Notes: a model not told the origin generated them from the sequence alone. Shown: positions 17,978 through 28,654, numbered from the stretch's first letter. The stretch is 64,000 nucleotides of DNA from Rhodococcus sp. ARC_M6 (GCF_022810305.1 NZ_JALGQH010000016.1:62001-126000); one strand, 5' to 3'. A program made the numbers and translations.

Positions 17978-18554
17978 GGAGCGTCGCAACAACCAGATCG
18001 CCGTCGAGGGACTGTTCGCTCCCACTGCGGCATTCAACGGCACCCTTCTCACGTCAGCGTTTCCGGACATGCGCGACCCGGCGGTCGCCATCGACATCTA
18101 CAAAGGGGACACAGGTCTGGATACCGGCATTCCACAGTCGATCTTCAGCCTGAATACCGAGATGATCAACCAGGGCCGCCTCACCAAGCAAGCGCGAGTC
18201 AATCTACGGCCAGGGGAATCGTCCACCTTGCCGGACGGCACACGAGTGACATTCGACGGCGCAAAGGAATTCGCAAATCTTCAGGTTTCTCACGACCCGG
18301 CTCAGGTTTGGGTACTTGTCTTCGCCATCACCATGATTACAGGTCTGATCACCTCGCTTGTGATCAAGCGCCGCCGGATCTGGGTACGGATCACGTCGAA
18401 GACATCGGACCTCGGTCAGGTATCGCTGATTGAACTCGGGGGACTGGCGAGAACGGACCACGCCGGATGGGGCGCAGAATTCGACACCGTTCACAGGCGT
18501 ATCTGGCAAACCGAAGGACCGGCCCGCAGAGAAGAGCGACATGACGATCAATGA
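17847..18554 (+). pseudogene. resB: Truncated ResB (C-terminal part only)
   Basis: From about 17847 a frame reads TVTFPDGQARTESLQF and continues to a stop at 18552-18554, matching the C-terminal 230 or so residues of ResB, including DTGLDTGIPQSIFSLN, LQVSHDPAQVWVL, a last membrane helix and an RRRRIW-like basic stretch. Normal actinobacterial ResB has roughly 500-550 residues. Its N-terminal membrane helices, and the ccdA gene that normally sits between resA and resB, are missing. The first in-frame ATG is 18069. Without its N-terminal helices it is unlikely to work as the CcsB partner. Confidence 0.8.
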
Positions 18555-19518
18555 AACCCTTTCCCGATACAGCGATCTCAGCTACGGCACGGCATTCGTC
18601 GTGTATCTACTTGCCCTTATCCTCTTCTGTGCGCAGCTTGCCTCGGTGCGCACAGAGTCGCTGAAACTGACGGTGCCGGTAGGGGTGAGTGCCGGCCCCG
18701 TACCACCAGCGTTCGATGCGAGAGTCCCCGGGCGAATCGTCGAATCCCCACCTCGGTCGATGTCGGATCGGCTCGGCAACATGGGGTTGAGCCTGGTGGT
18801 AGTCGCATTCGTGTTCCATCTCGGTGCGCTTGTCCTTCGCGGGGTGGCGACTCAACGAGTGCCCTGGGGCAACATGTATGAATTCGTCACCTTGACATGC
18901 GCGGCGGCAGTACTCGCCGGACTGATCCTGTTAAGAAGACCTGATCTGCGAACCCTGTGGGTATTCGCTCTGATACCAGTCCTAATTCTCATGTTCGTGG
19001 CAGGAACCGTTCTGTACGCGAATGCCGCCCCCGTCGTTCCTGCCCTGCAATCGTATTGGCTTCCGATCCACGTATCGATCGTCTCGATCGGTAGTGGGGT
19101 ATTCCTGATCTCAGGCGTATCGAGCATGCTGTTTCTGCTCAGGCTCCGGTTTGCTCACAGTAGCGTCGACTCGAAGCTCGGCACATGGATGCGTCGTCTA
19201 CCCGAAGCTCACGTGTTGGATCGACTGGCTTACAAGACAACAATCTTCGCGTTCCCACTCTTCGGGGCAGGGGTGGTTCTGGGAGCTATCTGGGCGGAAG
19301 CGGCCTGGGGTAGGTTCTGGGGGTGGGATCCCAAGGAAACGGTCTCCTTCATCGCCTGGGTGATCTACGCGGCGTATCTGCACGCGCGTGCCACTTCTGG
19401 TTGGCGCGATACCCGTGCCGCCTGGATAAACATTGCGGGATTTGTAGCCATGCTGTTCAACCTCTTCATCATCAACATGGTCGTCTCCGGCCTCCATTCG
19501 TACGCGGGACTCAACTGA
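18541..19518 (+). CDS. ccsB: Cytochrome c biogenesis protein CcsB (CcsA-type haem handling)
   Basis: 325 residues with about eight membrane helices and the diagnostic Trp-rich haem-binding loop WGRFWGWDPKE (about residue 260), plus periplasmic and C-terminal His (LPIHVSIV, SGLHSYAG). In system II it forms the haem export and ligation complex with ResB. The start overlaps the end of the resB remnant by 14 bp. The gene is intact although its partner is broken, so it may work with a chromosomally encoded ResB, or it may be on its way to decay. Confidence 0.88.
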   Translation: MTINETLSRYSDLSYGTAFVVYLLALILFCAQLASVRTESLKLTVPVGVSAGPVPPAFDARVPGRIVESPPRSMSDRLGNMGLSLVVVAFVFHLGALVLRGVATQRVPWGNMYEFVTLTCAAAVLAGLILLRRPDLRTLWVFALIPVLILMFVAGTVLYANAAPVVPALQSYWLPIHVSIVSIGSGVFLISGVSSMLFLLRLRFAHSSVDSKLGTWMRRLPEAHVLDRLAYKTTIFAFPLFGAGVVLGAIWAEAAWGRFWGWDPKETVSFIAWVIYAAYLHARATSGWRDTRAAWINIAGFVAMLFNLFIINMVVSGLHSYAGLN

Positions 19519-19681
19519 CAGGGATCAGGTGGGATCTGCAGTAGCGCTCTCGGCCAGATAGATGGACCAGTGTGTGTGGGCGGTGCGCTTCGAGGAAGTG
19601 AGTCATCGACCAAACCTGGCCGGCACAGTGGCCGCACCAGTTGGGGACTGAGCTTGGTCGGTCGGGGCTGGTTGGATACAT
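19511..19681 (-). CDS. Possible small CxxC protein (56 aa)
   Basis: A short frame with a C-G-H-C motif, several His and a third Cys near its end. It overlaps the end of ccsB by 8 bp on the opposite strand. There is no clear ribosome site. The composition looks protein-like and could be a zinc-ribbon fragment. Confidence 0.25.
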   Translation of the reverse strand: MYPTSPDRPSSVPNWCGHCAGQVWSMTHFLEAHRPHTLVHLSGRERYCRSHLIPVS

Positions 19682-19834
19682 GACGGTCTATTGGGATGTG
19701 CGCGTATCGGATCACCTCCCGACCATCGAGATCGGGATCAGCGATGTGCAGGTCACCATCGAAGAGACGATGACGCATGCCACTCTGGTACCTGCGTTCC
19801 CGCAGGAGAGCACCTCGCACCCGCTCGCGGATAG

Positions 19835-20047
19835 GTTGTCACCATCGGCGGCCAACCGACTACCTGTATCGAGTTGTTCAGTGAAACCTGCAGTTTCGAT
19901 CTGCAATCCGAGTACAACCAGTGGGGCGGCGGGATCGAGAGCTTCGTCGACTCCGGCGTGCTCGGCCCTTACTCCCGTGGCATCGACTTCACCGCTGCGG
20001 CGAAGCCGAGCTTGCAGGCGTGCGGGATCGACAGCACAGCAGGGTGA
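19835..20047 (+). pseudogene. Unidentified coding remnant
   Basis: A 70-residue open frame without a start codon, whose composition (two Cys, FDLQSEYNQWGGGIES, LGPYSRGIDFTAAAKPSLQ) looks like the C-terminus of a real secreted protein. The upstream part is interrupted by TAG at 19832-19834. Not recognised. The rest of 19682-20333 holds nothing else. Confidence 0.3.
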
Positions 20048-20333
20048 ACCGTTCTCGATTTCTACGAAGCTGGCGAGATTGGAGCACCCCAACGCCAGCA
20101 CTACCGACCTGTTTCCATTCTGGAATGCGTCCCACCAATTCCTCCGTCCCGCACTGTAACGCGCGGCACCAGATTCTTAAGCGGGCACCGCAAATCTACG
20201 AACCTGCCGATTACAACCAGCTCGGATAGCAGAAGGCTCGGTGTCTCTGCCTGGAATATGTCCTGAACAGTGACACCGAGCCGGGTGCATTCACATCAGA
20301 TTGGTATCCGAGCCATGATCCCGTCGTTCTCGA

Positions 20334-21059
20334 TCACAGCGTGGCGAGAATGTCTCCCATCGTGGTGATTTCCTGGTTTTGCGTGCTGATGATGGTCTCG
20401 GCCATGGCAATAGCCTCCGGATACTGCCCCGAAGCAACTTCGGTTTGCGCCATGGCGACAGCGCCGCGGTGATGATCGATCATCTGGTTGAGGAACAGTT
20501 TCGCGGCATCAGTTCCCTGTGCGTTCTGCAGTGCTGTCATATCCTCGGCAGACATCATTCCCTCCATACCGGGCATCATTCCCATACTGGAGGAGGGCAT
20601 CGGCATGGACATGCCGGAGGACGGTGCCATCATTCCCATACCGGAGGAGGGCATCGGCATGGACATGCCGGAGGACGGTGGCATCATTCCCATACTGGGG
20701 GAGGTCGTCGGCATGTCCATCGAGGTCTGTCCCCATGTGGACAACCAGTTTTGAAGTTGTTCGATCTCTGGCCCCTGCGCCGCCTTGATCTGTTCTGCCA
20801 ACGCCGTGACGCGGGGATCGATACCGTCTTTGGACAGGAGCATGTCGCTCATCTCGACGGCCTGACTGTGATGCGGGATCATCTGCTCAGCAAACGTCAC
20901 ATCTGCCTGATTGTGGGCACTCGCGTTCGCCGATGTGCTCGACTCGACACTCATTGTTGTTGAGGTAGAGGTAGTTTCATTGGTGTTGGAGCTGTTACAC
21001 GCGGTGAGGACAAAAAGGGCTGCAGCTGCTGCAGCGCCGATTGCGAGGACTTTCTTCAT
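20334..21059 (-). CDS. DUF305 lipoprotein with Met-rich repeats
   Basis: 241 residues: lipoprotein signal with lipobox VLTAC (about 21), a Ser/Thr-rich spacer, then a DUF305 domain split by a Met/Pro/Ser/Gly-rich repeat (about 113-168, SSGMSMPMPSSGMGMM). Both His motifs of the family are present: MIPHHSQAVEM and MIDHHRGAVAM. DUF305 proteins accompany copper-resistance genes; the Met-rich insert fits Cu(I) binding outside the membrane. It is the last gene of the leftward HMA-copA-copB-DUF305 run, 36 bp after the upstream ATPase, and is probably under the CsoR-type box at 26548. Confidence 0.87.
   Translation of the reverse strand: MKKVLAIGAAAAAALFVLTACNSSNTNETTSTSTTMSVESSTSANASAHNQADVTFAEQMIPHHSQAVEMSDMLLSKDGIDPRVTALAEQIKAAQGPEIEQLQNWLSTWGQTSMDMPTTSPSMGMMPPSSGMSMPMPSSGMGMMAPSSGMSMPMPSSSMGMMPGMEGMMSAEDMTALQNAQGTDAAKLFLNQMIDHHRGAVAMAQTEVASGQYPEAIAMAETIISTQNQEITTMGDILATL
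20577..20700 (-). repeat. 54-bp in-frame repeat encoding a Met-rich segment
   Basis: Units start at 20577, 20631 and 20685 (the last partial) and encode 18-residue Met/Ser/Pro blocks in the DUF305 lipoprotein. Near identity suggests recent expansion. Confidence 0.8.
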
Positions 21060-21095
21060 GTCTGGATATCTTTCGCTGTGTGATCGGTGGTCAGG

Positions 21096-23567
21096 TCAGG
21101 CGGCGCCCGGCGTGGCCGTTTCTGTGGTGGGGAGTGGTGTCGGGTGTTGATCAGAGGGAACGGGAAGGCGCAGCCGTTTCAGGAGCAAGGCATTGACGGC
21201 GACGATAAGGCTGGACCCGGACATCGACAGGGCGGCGATCTCGGGGCGAAGTACAAGTCCGAGTGACGGTTCGAAGACTCCGGCCGCGATCGGCAGGGCA
21301 ATGACGTTGTACCCGACGGCCCATCCGAGGTTCTGTCGCATCTTGCGGAGGGTGCCTCGGCCGATTTGCAGCGCGATCGGTACGTCGAGCGGGTCCGAGC
21401 GCATCAACACGAGGTCGGCTGTTTCGATTGCGACGTCGGTGCCTGCGCCGATGGCGATGCCGAGGTCCGCTTGTGCGAGCGCTGGAGCATCGTTGACGCC
21501 GTCCCCGACCATCGCAACTTTTTTGCCGGCGTCTTGCAGTTCGACGATCTTGGCCGCTTTATCGCCGGGGAGTACTTCTGCGATGACGGTATCGATACCG
21601 AGCTGACCGGCGATGCGCTGTGCTGTTGCTTCGTTGTCGCCACTGAGCATGACGACTTCGACGCCTAAGTCGTGCAGCGCCGACACTGCGGCAGCGGAGG
21701 TCTCTCGGACTGCGTCGGCCAGTGCGATCACTCCGACGCCCCGCCCATCGACGGCTACGAGCACTGCTGTTCGCCCGCTGGCTGCGAGATCGTCGCGTGT
21801 GTCCATCAAGGTGCCGAAGTCGACGTTTTCGGCGATCATCATTTTGCGGTTGCCCACCGCAACTCGAAGTCCGTTTACTTCGGCTGCGGCGCCATGACCT
21901 GGCATATTGCGGAAATCTTTGAGTGGCACCTGTGGAACGCCGCGGTCGGTCGCGTATCGGACGATTGCTCCGGCGAGGGGGTGTTCGGACTCGCGTTCGA
22001 CCGCTGTAACAAGGGATAGGAGTTCATCGGTGCTGATGCCGTCTACGACGACGTCGGTGACTTCAGGTTCACCTTTGGTGAGGGTGCCGGTCTTGTCCAT
22101 GACCACCGTGTCGATGCGCGCTGAGGTTTCCAGCGCGGTGGCGTTTTTGAACAGGACTCCTCGTTGAGCTCCGAGTCCGGTGCCGACCATGATGGCGGTG
22201 GGCGTGGCCAAGCCGAGGGCGTCGGGGCATGTGATGACCACGACGGTGATCGCGAACAGTAGCGCTGTCTGCACTCCTGCACCCGTCGCCCACCAGACGA
22301 GGAAGGTGCCGGTGCCGCCGATCAACGCGACCAGGACGAGCCAGAACGCGGCCCGGTCTGCGAACCGTTGTCCGGGGGCTTTCGAGTTCTGAGCTTCCTG
22401 GACCAGCGACACTATTTGGGACAGGGCTGTGTCGGCGCCGACTTTGGTTGCGCGGACGCGAAGTGTTCCCGTTGTGTTGATGGAGGCACCGATGACCGCG
22501 GATCCCGGCTCTTTGGATACGGGAAGGCTTTCCCCGGTCACCATGGACTCGTCGACTTCCGACGATCCGCTCTCGACCGTGCCGTCGACCGGGACTTTGC
22601 CGCCGGGCCGGATCAGTAACAGGTCTCCGACGACAACGTCCGCTGTGGGAACTTCGACGGGATCGCCGTCTCTCAACACGGTTGCCAACGGCGGTGTCAG
22701 TTCGAGCAGTGTGCGAATCGCGTCGTTGGCTCCGCCGCGGGCTCGCATCTCGAACCAATGTCCGAGTAGAACGAAAGCCGTCAGCACCGATGCTGCCTCG
22801 TAGAAGACCTCGCCGCCGCCGGTGAGTGTGACGGCGACACTGTAGAGCCAACCCGCTCCGACGGCGACGGCGACGAGGACCATCATGTCGAGGGTGCGGG
22901 CTTTCAGCGCCCGATAGGCGCCGTCGAAAAAGATCCAGGCCGAGTAGAACACCACCGGCAAGCTCAGTACCAGGGTGAATACGTCGTCGCGGAGTCCGAA
23001 CGGGGCGGCAACTGTGAAGCCGAACATGTCGCGACCCATCGGGGACCACAGCATGATCGGAATGGACAGAACGAGAGCGACGAGAAAGCGATTTCGCATG
23101 TCCCGCACCATGGCGTCCATCGACATTCCGGCGTGTGCGCCGCCGTGCCCCATCATGTCTTGTGCAGAGTGTTGAGCATGTGGCTGATGCGCCCCGTGTT
23201 CGAGGTGGGGAGATTCATCCGTCTCTGCAACGGCTGTGTCAGCTGATGTGTCGACGTGGTCTGAATGAACTTGGTGGCCAGCGTGTTCGGAGGGAGCGGT
23301 GGCAGTACTATCGGTTGGTTCGGACAGGGGGTCGCAGCTGTGTGAGGGCACGGATCGGCCGGCGCAGTGATAGCCGCAGTCCCGGATCCATTGGGACAGT
23401 TCGGGTATCGAGGTTGCGCTCGGATCGTAGGTGACTGTGGCGGTCTGGTTGAGCACGTTGGCCTCGACGGAGACGATGCCGCTCCGGCGAAGGAGAGTTG
23501 ATTCGACTGCGGCTTTCGACGTCGCCCACTGCAATCCCTGTACTTCGAGAACGGTGGTTCGATTCAT
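21096..23567 (-). CDS. P1B-type ATPase with CPD motif and His-rich N-terminus
   Basis: 823 residues from ATG 23567 (GAGGG ribosome site); the frame to 23666 is an unsupported extension. Residues 1-70 fold like a heavy-metal-associated domain but lack the CxxC pair. Residues about 85-160 are His-rich ([20 protein letters not shown]). The membrane metal motif reads CPD (about 445), not CPC or CPH, followed by [14 protein letters not shown] is about 490 and [11 protein letters not shown] near the C-terminus. All catalytic motifs for ATP-driven transport are intact. Cu(I)/Cu(II) export is likely from context, but the CPD variant means specificity should not be assumed. Confidence 0.87.
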   Translation of the reverse strand: MNRTTVLEVQGLQWATSKAAVESTLLRRSGIVSVEANVLNQTATVTYDPSATSIPELSQWIRDCGYHCAGRSVPSHSCDPLSEPTDSTATAPSEHAGHQVHSDHVDTSADTAVAETDESPHLEHGAHQPHAQHSAQDMMGHGGAHAGMSMDAMVRDMRNRFLVALVLSIPIMLWSPMGRDMFGFTVAAPFGLRDDVFTLVLSLPVVFYSAWIFFDGAYRALKARTLDMMVLVAVAVGAGWLYSVAVTLTGGGEVFYEAASVLTAFVLLGHWFEMRARGGANDAIRTLLELTPPLATVLRDGDPVEVPTADVVVGDLLLIRPGGKVPVDGTVESGSSEVDESMVTGESLPVSKEPGSAVIGASINTTGTLRVRATKVGADTALSQIVSLVQEAQNSKAPGQRFADRAAFWLVLVALIGGTGTFLVWWATGAGVQTALLFAITVVVITCPDALGLATPTAIMVGTGLGAQRGVLFKNATALETSARIDTVVMDKTGTLTKGEPEVTDVVVDGISTDELLSLVTAVERESEHPLAGAIVRYATDRGVPQVPLKDFRNMPGHGAAAEVNGLRVAVGNRKMMIAENVDFGTLMDTRDDLAASGRTAVLVAVDGRGVGVIALADAVRETSAAAVSALHDLGVEVVMLSGDNEATAQRIAGQLGIDTVIAEVLPGDKAAKIVELQDAGKKVAMVGDGVNDAPALAQADLGIAIGAGTDVAIETADLVLMRSDPLDVPIALQIGRGTLRKMRQNLGWAVGYNVIALPIAAGVFEPSLGLVLRPEIAALSMSGSSLIVAVNALLLKRLRLPVPSDQHPTPLPTTETATPGAA

Positions 23568-23835
23568 CTCAGCGCCCTCTCGTTGTGGCCGCCCTTGTTT
23601 CGGCAGCGACCGTAGATATCTCGGCGAACATTCCCCGGTTGTGGCGGACCGCCTCGTCGTCGGCATCTCACAGGCGTGATGTATTGGGTATGTGTCAATA
23701 CTGAGCCTGCCGGTACCAGATATGCCTTGGCTAGATGTTTGGTGAAGATTCGATGAAGGAAGGCCGCCAGAAGTCGTCTACGACACCCATCGTCCGTGAA
23801 GATGGGACCAGGGAATGAAAAAGCTCGGGATCGAA

Positions 23836-26139
23836 TCAGTGTTCGGAATTGCCGGACTGAGACTTGAATCGTCGAAGGCGCAAACTGTTCGTGACGACGA
23901 ATACGGAGCTGAACGCCATGGCAGCGCCCGCGATCAGCGGGTTCAACAACCCCAGTGCTGCGAGCGGCAAGGCGGCCACGTTGTAGGCGAAGGCCCAGAA
24001 CAGATTCCCCTTGATGGTTTTCAACGTCGATCGCGAGAGTCGAATCGCGTCCGCAGCTGAACGCAGGTCGCCTCGGACAAGTGTGAGGTCGGAGGCTTCG
24101 ATGGCCACGTCGCTGCCGGTGCCCATCGCCAGGCCTAGATCTGCTTGGGCAAGAGCGGCGGCGTCGTTGACCCCGTCACCCACCATGGCGACAGTGCACC
24201 CACGAGCTTGTAGGTCTTTGACGGCGCTGACCTTCTCTGCGGGCAACACTTCGGCGATGACGTCGGCGGGTTCGATCCCCACTTGCTTTGCTACTGCGGC
24301 GGCCGCGCGAGCATTGTCGCCGGTCAGGAGGATGGGACGCAGTCCCAAAGTCCTGAATGCAGTGATTGCCTCTTTCGAGGTGTCTTTGACTGTGTCGGCA
24401 ACTACCACGATTCCGCGGATCGCCCCGTCCCACGCGACCCACACCGGGGACTTTCCGTCGGCTTCCGCGTGGTGTGCTGATGCTTGCAGATTCTCAGGCA
24501 CTGCGAGAGACCAATCTTGTTCTAGCCAGGTTCGCCGACCTATAGCAACGGCGCGGCCGTCGACGACGCCGGAGACGCCTCGACCGTCGTGGTTGGAGAA
24601 ACCTTCGACCCGCGGCAAGGGTTGACCAGCAGCTTGTGCTGCGAGAGCGATTGCCTGTGCGATCGGGTGCTCGGAGGCATCCTCCACCGCTCCCGCGACA
24701 GAGAGCAACTCCTCGAGATTCTCGTCATCTGCGGTCACTATTGAATCGACACTCATGCGTCCTGTGGTGATGGTTCCGGTCTTGTCGAGCACGATGGTGT
24801 CGACTTGACGGGTGGATTCGAGAATCTGGGGGCCCTTGATCAGAATCCCCATCTGTGCGCCGCGGCCGGTTCCGACCATCAGCGCCGTGGGTGTTGCCAA
24901 TCCCAATGCGCAGGGGCAGGCGATGATCAGCACGGCAACGGCGGCGGTGAACGCTGCCACCATCGAGTGGCCGGTCAAGAGCCACGCACCTAATGTCAGC
25001 AGCGAGAGGACGATGACGACAGGGACGAAGATTCCGGAGATACGGTCGGCCAGACGTTGGACCTGAGCCTTGCCGTTTTGTGCATCTTCGACCAGTCGTG
25101 CCATCTGGGCGAGCTGAGTGTCGGCGCCGATGCGAGTGGCCCGAACGAGGAGGCGCCCACCAGCGTTGACGGTGGCACCGACAACGGCGTCGCCAGGGCC
25201 GACTTCTACGGGAACAGATTCACCGGTCAGCATGGAGGCATCCACCGCAGATGCACCCTCGGTGACGATGCCGTCGGTAGCGATCTTCTCACCGGGGCGG
25301 ACGATGAAGACGTCGCCGACCACCAGTTGTTCGGTGGGAATCCGGATCTCGGTGTTTTCCCTCAGCACCGCTACGTCTTTGGCTCCCATGTCCATCAGTG
25401 CGCGTAGGGCCGCTCCTGACTGTTTCTTGGCCCGGGCTTCGAAATATCGTCCCGCGAGAATGAAGACGGTTACCGCTGCGGCCACTTCCAGATAGATGTG
25501 GTCCGCTCCGCCCTCTTGTTGTGGGAACAGGCTGAATTCCATCTTCATGCCGGCCATTCCGGCATGACCGAAGAACAAAGCCCACAGCGACCACAGGTAG
25601 GCCGCCGACACCCCCACCGAGATCAGAGTGTCCATCGTTGCTGCGCCGTGTCGAGCATTCGTCAACGCGGCACGGTGGAAGGGAAGTGCACCCCAGACGA
25701 CCACGGGGGAGGCGAGCGTCAAGGCCAGCCACTGCCAGTTCGTGAACTGCAGCGACGGGATCATCGACAATGCGACCACCGGCACGGTCAATGTGAGCGA
25801 GACGAGTAGTCGGGTCCGCAAGCGCGAAGCCTCGTCCTGGGTCTGACTGGTCACCCCGTCGGTAGGGCCGATTTCACCGGAAGAGTCCTTGGATACCGGC
25901 AGAGTGGCGGTGTACCCGGTTGCTTCGACTGTGGCGATCAAGTCCTCGGGTGCGACCGAACCCGTGAAGTTGACCTTCGCCTTTTCGGTGGCGTAGTTGA
26001 CCGTCGCGGTAACGCCTTCGATCTTGTTGAGCTTCTTCTCGATTCGCGCAGCGCAGGAGGCGCAGGTCATGCCGCCGATGGCCAATTCGACACTGTGTGC
26101 GGAATCGGCGGCGACGGTGGTGTTGTCTACGGTGCTCAT
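23836..26139 (-). CDS. copA: Copper-exporting P1B ATPase CopA
   Basis: 767 residues: one N-terminal HMA domain with GMTCASC (Cys 26 and 29), eight membrane helices, the CPC motif in [15 protein letters not shown] (about 406), DKTGT (about 450), an HP motif ([10 protein letters not shown]), and GDGVND. The C-terminal helices carry the YN and MxxSS signature residues ([21 protein letters not shown]). This is the P1B-1 Cu(I) exporter set. It lies 50 bp downstream of the HMA chaperone gene on the same strand and upstream of the CPD ATPase, forming a copper efflux operon. Confidence 0.93.
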   Translation of the reverse strand: MSTVDNTTVAADSAHSVELAIGGMTCASCAARIEKKLNKIEGVTATVNYATEKAKVNFTGSVAPEDLIATVEATGYTATLPVSKDSSGEIGPTDGVTSQTQDEASRLRTRLLVSLTLTVPVVALSMIPSLQFTNWQWLALTLASPVVVWGALPFHRAALTNARHGAATMDTLISVGVSAAYLWSLWALFFGHAGMAGMKMEFSLFPQQEGGADHIYLEVAAAVTVFILAGRYFEARAKKQSGAALRALMDMGAKDVAVLRENTEIRIPTEQLVVGDVFIVRPGEKIATDGIVTEGASAVDASMLTGESVPVEVGPGDAVVGATVNAGGRLLVRATRIGADTQLAQMARLVEDAQNGKAQVQRLADRISGIFVPVVIVLSLLTLGAWLLTGHSMVAAFTAAVAVLIIACPCALGLATPTALMVGTGRGAQMGILIKGPQILESTRQVDTIVLDKTGTITTGRMSVDSIVTADDENLEELLSVAGAVEDASEHPIAQAIALAAQAAGQPLPRVEGFSNHDGRGVSGVVDGRAVAIGRRTWLEQDWSLAVPENLQASAHHAEADGKSPVWVAWDGAIRGIVVVADTVKDTSKEAITAFRTLGLRPILLTGDNARAAAAVAKQVGIEPADVIAEVLPAEKVSAVKDLQARGCTVAMVGDGVNDAAALAQADLGLAMGTGSDVAIEASDLTLVRGDLRSAADAIRLSRSTLKTIKGNLFWAFAYNVAALPLAALGLLNPLIAGAAMAFSSVFVVTNSLRLRRFKSQSGNSEH

Positions 26140-26189
26140 CAGATGTACCTCTCCTTACCTGCCTACGCCAGCGGCCAATTGACGCGTGG

Positions 26190-26531
26190 TCAGATGTTCG
26201 CGAGACGGTAGTTGCCGGCTTCATCGAGCGCGGCAGCTACTTGTTCGTTGGTCAGCGGCGATGACGCCGTAACGGTCACGGTGGAGACTCCGCCGGCGAC
26301 GAGATCGATATCGACCCCACTCACTCCGGGGAGCTCGCGCAGTTCGTCCGTGACGGCGCCGACGCAATGCCCGCAGGTGAGGCCGGTTACGGCGAAGGTG
26401 TTGTTCGTTGCAGCCATGGCGTTCTCCGTAGTTGTTGATGCGGAAGTGGTGTGTGGTTCCGGCGTAGAGCTGCACCCGCAGCCGCGTTGCGTTTCGTCGA
26501 GCAGGTTTGACTGTGAATTGGTCTGGCTCAT
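26190..26531 (-). CDS. Heavy-metal-associated (CopZ-like) copper chaperone
   Basis: 113 residues from ATG 26531 (GGAGGG ribosome site). The HMA domain occupies about 48-113 with GLTCGHC as the metal site. The N-terminal 45 residues are unusual and include an extra CGC cluster that could also bind metal. It would deliver Cu(I) to CopA, encoded next. First gene of the leftward efflux operon, with a palindromic CsoR-type box 17 bp upstream. Confidence 0.88.
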   Translation of the reverse strand: MSQTNSQSNLLDETQRGCGCSSTPEPHTTSASTTTENAMAATNNTFAVTGLTCGHCVGAVTDELRELPGVSGVDIDLVAGGVSTVTVTASSPLTNEQVAAALDEAGNYRLANI

Positions 26532-26547
26532 GATGCCCTCCATCTAT

Positions 26548-26562
26548 TACCCCTAGGGGGTA
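26548..26562 (-). promoter_or_regulatory. CsoR-type copper operator
   Basis: TACCCC-TAG-GGGGTA, perfect arms. It fits the G-tract dyad bound by CsoR-family repressors and sits immediately upstream of the HMA-copA operon. Confidence 0.75.
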
Positions 26563-26979
26563 TGTGTATTCGACTATACGCCCACTCGGATGGGGTGAGT
26601 CAAGACTGTGCGTCGGCCGACTTTCGGCCGGACATTCTTCCGGTTTCTGTTTGTGTTCATGCAGGGATCGCCAAATGCAGGCGCCCGCTGCAATACGTCA
26701 TCTGCGCGCCGGAAACGGCCGCCGAGGTGCGTCAGTCAAAGACTTTCGATGCCACGACCGTGCTGAAATGAGGAGCGAAGGGGAAGGGGGTTGCTGGAAT
26801 CTGACCGCACCTCGGCGATGAAAACCGTTCCACTGCAGCGAGATAGACTGGGGGCATCGATCGAGAGGTGAACATTGCTCGTCTTGAGTAGACGTACGTC
26901 GACGCGACGTTGGGCGCAGCTCGATCGAATCGCTCCGTTGGATGATTCCAATGATGTTGGTACTAAACAGGTTTCGTAA

Positions 26980-27025
26980 CTGATGTGTTCGATACCCGCT
27001 CAGTGCCGGGTATCGAACACATCAG
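26980..27025 (-). terminator. Strong hairpin downstream of the multicopper oxidase gene
   Basis: Perfect 19-bp stem (26980-26998 with 27007-27025), 8-nt loop, 46 bp beyond the oxidase stop. It probably ends leftward transcription. It lacks a long T run, so another role is possible. The rest of 26563-27070 shows nothing else. Confidence 0.7.
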
Positions 27026-27070
27026 GTTCGCGCCAGCGCTGATGCGATCATCTGTTCGGACGTCTCAGTG

Positions 27071-28654
27071 TCAGAGAACATAATCCAAGCGTGTCATCAT
27101 ACCGGCGTCCTGGTGATAACCGTTGTGACAGTGGAGCATCCAGTCACCTGGGTTGTCGGCAACGAGATCGACGGCAACCGATTCCATGGGGCGAACGATG
27201 ACGGTGTCCTTGCGGGGGCCGGCGCTGCCGTCACTTTTGACCACTTGGAAGGTGTGCCCGTGCAGATGCATGGGATGCCACATCATCGTCATGTTGGTGA
27301 AGGTGATCCGGGCGCGGTCCCCTTCTTTGACGGTCAGTGGTTCGGTTTGATCGTAGTTCCGACCGTTGATCGTCCATTGGTAGCTCATCATGTCTCCACC
27401 GAGATCGGCCTTGAGGTTGACATTCGCGTCCCCGCTTTGCGGAAGAACTACGCTTTGCGCTGCAGCGAAGGTCTCGACCGTGCCCACGCGACCTGCCAAT
27501 TCTCGGGGCAGGAACGCCGGATCGGGTGCATCGCCCGAACCGGTACGCAGTAACGCCCGACCGTGCGCGTTCTTGCCCTCGGCAGCGGCGACGAGTGGGA
27601 ATACACCGTCCTTGACGGTGACGATCACGTCGTAGCGCTCACTCATCCCGAGTAGAAGCGCATCGACTTCCCTCGGCACGATCGGAAAGCCGTCGGTGTG
27701 GGTCACGGTCATCGTGTGATCGGTAAGTGCGACTCGAAAGGCGGTGTCCGCACCCGCGTTGATGATTCGGATTCGCACACGTTGCCCGGCTGCGGCCGAG
27801 AAGGTCGTCGGTGCGGACGCTATTCGCCCGTTGACCAGATAGTAGGGGTAGATGACGTCACCGGCGTCTCCGCCGAGCAGCGCGCTGGGTTCCGGGGAGT
27901 TCGGAACACCCGATGCGGAGGGTGTCATGGTCTCGTTCGACCCGTGATCCATTCCGCCCATGCCAGGCATGTTGCCCATCCCGGATCCGCCCATCGAACC
28001 CATGCCGCTTCCCGACTGGAGGTCGGAGAGGATCTGTTGTGGGCTCGTGCCGATTCCATCGGTCCAGTCGTCGAGAACGACGATCCATTCGGCGTCGTAG
28101 TCGACGGGTTCGCTGGGGTCGTCGACAACGATGGGGAGGTAGAGGCCGTAGTCGGTGTCGAGGCCGACATGGGGGTGAGCCCAATAGGTTCCCGAATGCG
28201 GTACGGAGAACCGGTAGGTGAAACTCTGTCCCGATTCGATGTTCGGACTTGCCGGCAGGGCGCCGTCCATGTCGTTTCGCAGCGCTATGCCGTGCCAATG
28301 CACCGATGTTTGATGATCGAGCCCGTTGTTGACGGTGATCGCGAGCTCGTCCCCGACATTCGCGCGAATCAACTGTCCGGGAACACTGTCGCCGTAGGCA
28401 AGAGTGCGCACCTTTATGCCGCCCAGATCGATATCGGCACCCTGGGGGTTGAGCGTGTATTCGACGATACGACCGGTATGCGGGCGCGCCGCCTCAGCCG
28501 CTGCTATGGCATTTTTGTCGAACGGCGCTGGGCTCGGGTTGGACGATCGGCCGGTGGTGCATGCGGTCAACGCGAGGCCGCCAACCCCCGCCGCCGCAGC
28601 GGCGAGAAACGTACGTCGACTGACACCGAACCGGGTGGACGGAGCGATAGCCAT
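27071..28654 (-). CDS. Tat-exported multicopper oxidase lipoprotein
   Basis: 527 residues. The twin-arginine signal (SRRTFLAAAAAG) ends in a lipobox (LTAC, about 32), so the folded enzyme is exported and lipid-anchored. Copper ligands: HWHG (about 118), HPH (about 164), HPMHLHGH (about 461) and HCHNGYHQDAGM near the end, with Met as the T1 ligand. A Met/Gly-rich loop (about 213-235) resembles CueO-type substrate-binding inserts. It likely oxidises Cu(I) to Cu(II), like mycobacterial MmcO. It follows the SHOCT gene on the same strand and is divergent from the two-component genes. Confidence 0.93.
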   Translation of the reverse strand: MAIAPSTRFGVSRRTFLAAAAAGVGGLALTACTTGRSSNPSPAPFDKNAIAAAEAARPHTGRIVEYTLNPQGADIDLGGIKVRTLAYGDSVPGQLIRANVGDELAITVNNGLDHQTSVHWHGIALRNDMDGALPASPNIESGQSFTYRFSVPHSGTYWAHPHVGLDTDYGLYLPIVVDDPSEPVDYDAEWIVVLDDWTDGIGTSPQQILSDLQSGSGMGSMGGSGMGNMPGMGGMDHGSNETMTPSASGVPNSPEPSALLGGDAGDVIYPYYLVNGRIASAPTTFSAAAGQRVRIRIINAGADTAFRVALTDHTMTVTHTDGFPIVPREVDALLLGMSERYDVIVTVKDGVFPLVAAAEGKNAHGRALLRTGSGDAPDPAFLPRELAGRVGTVETFAAAQSVVLPQSGDANVNLKADLGGDMMSYQWTINGRNYDQTEPLTVKEGDRARITFTNMTMMWHPMHLHGHTFQVVKSDGSAGPRKDTVIVRPMESVAVDLVADNPGDWMLHCHNGYHQDAGMMTRLDYVL

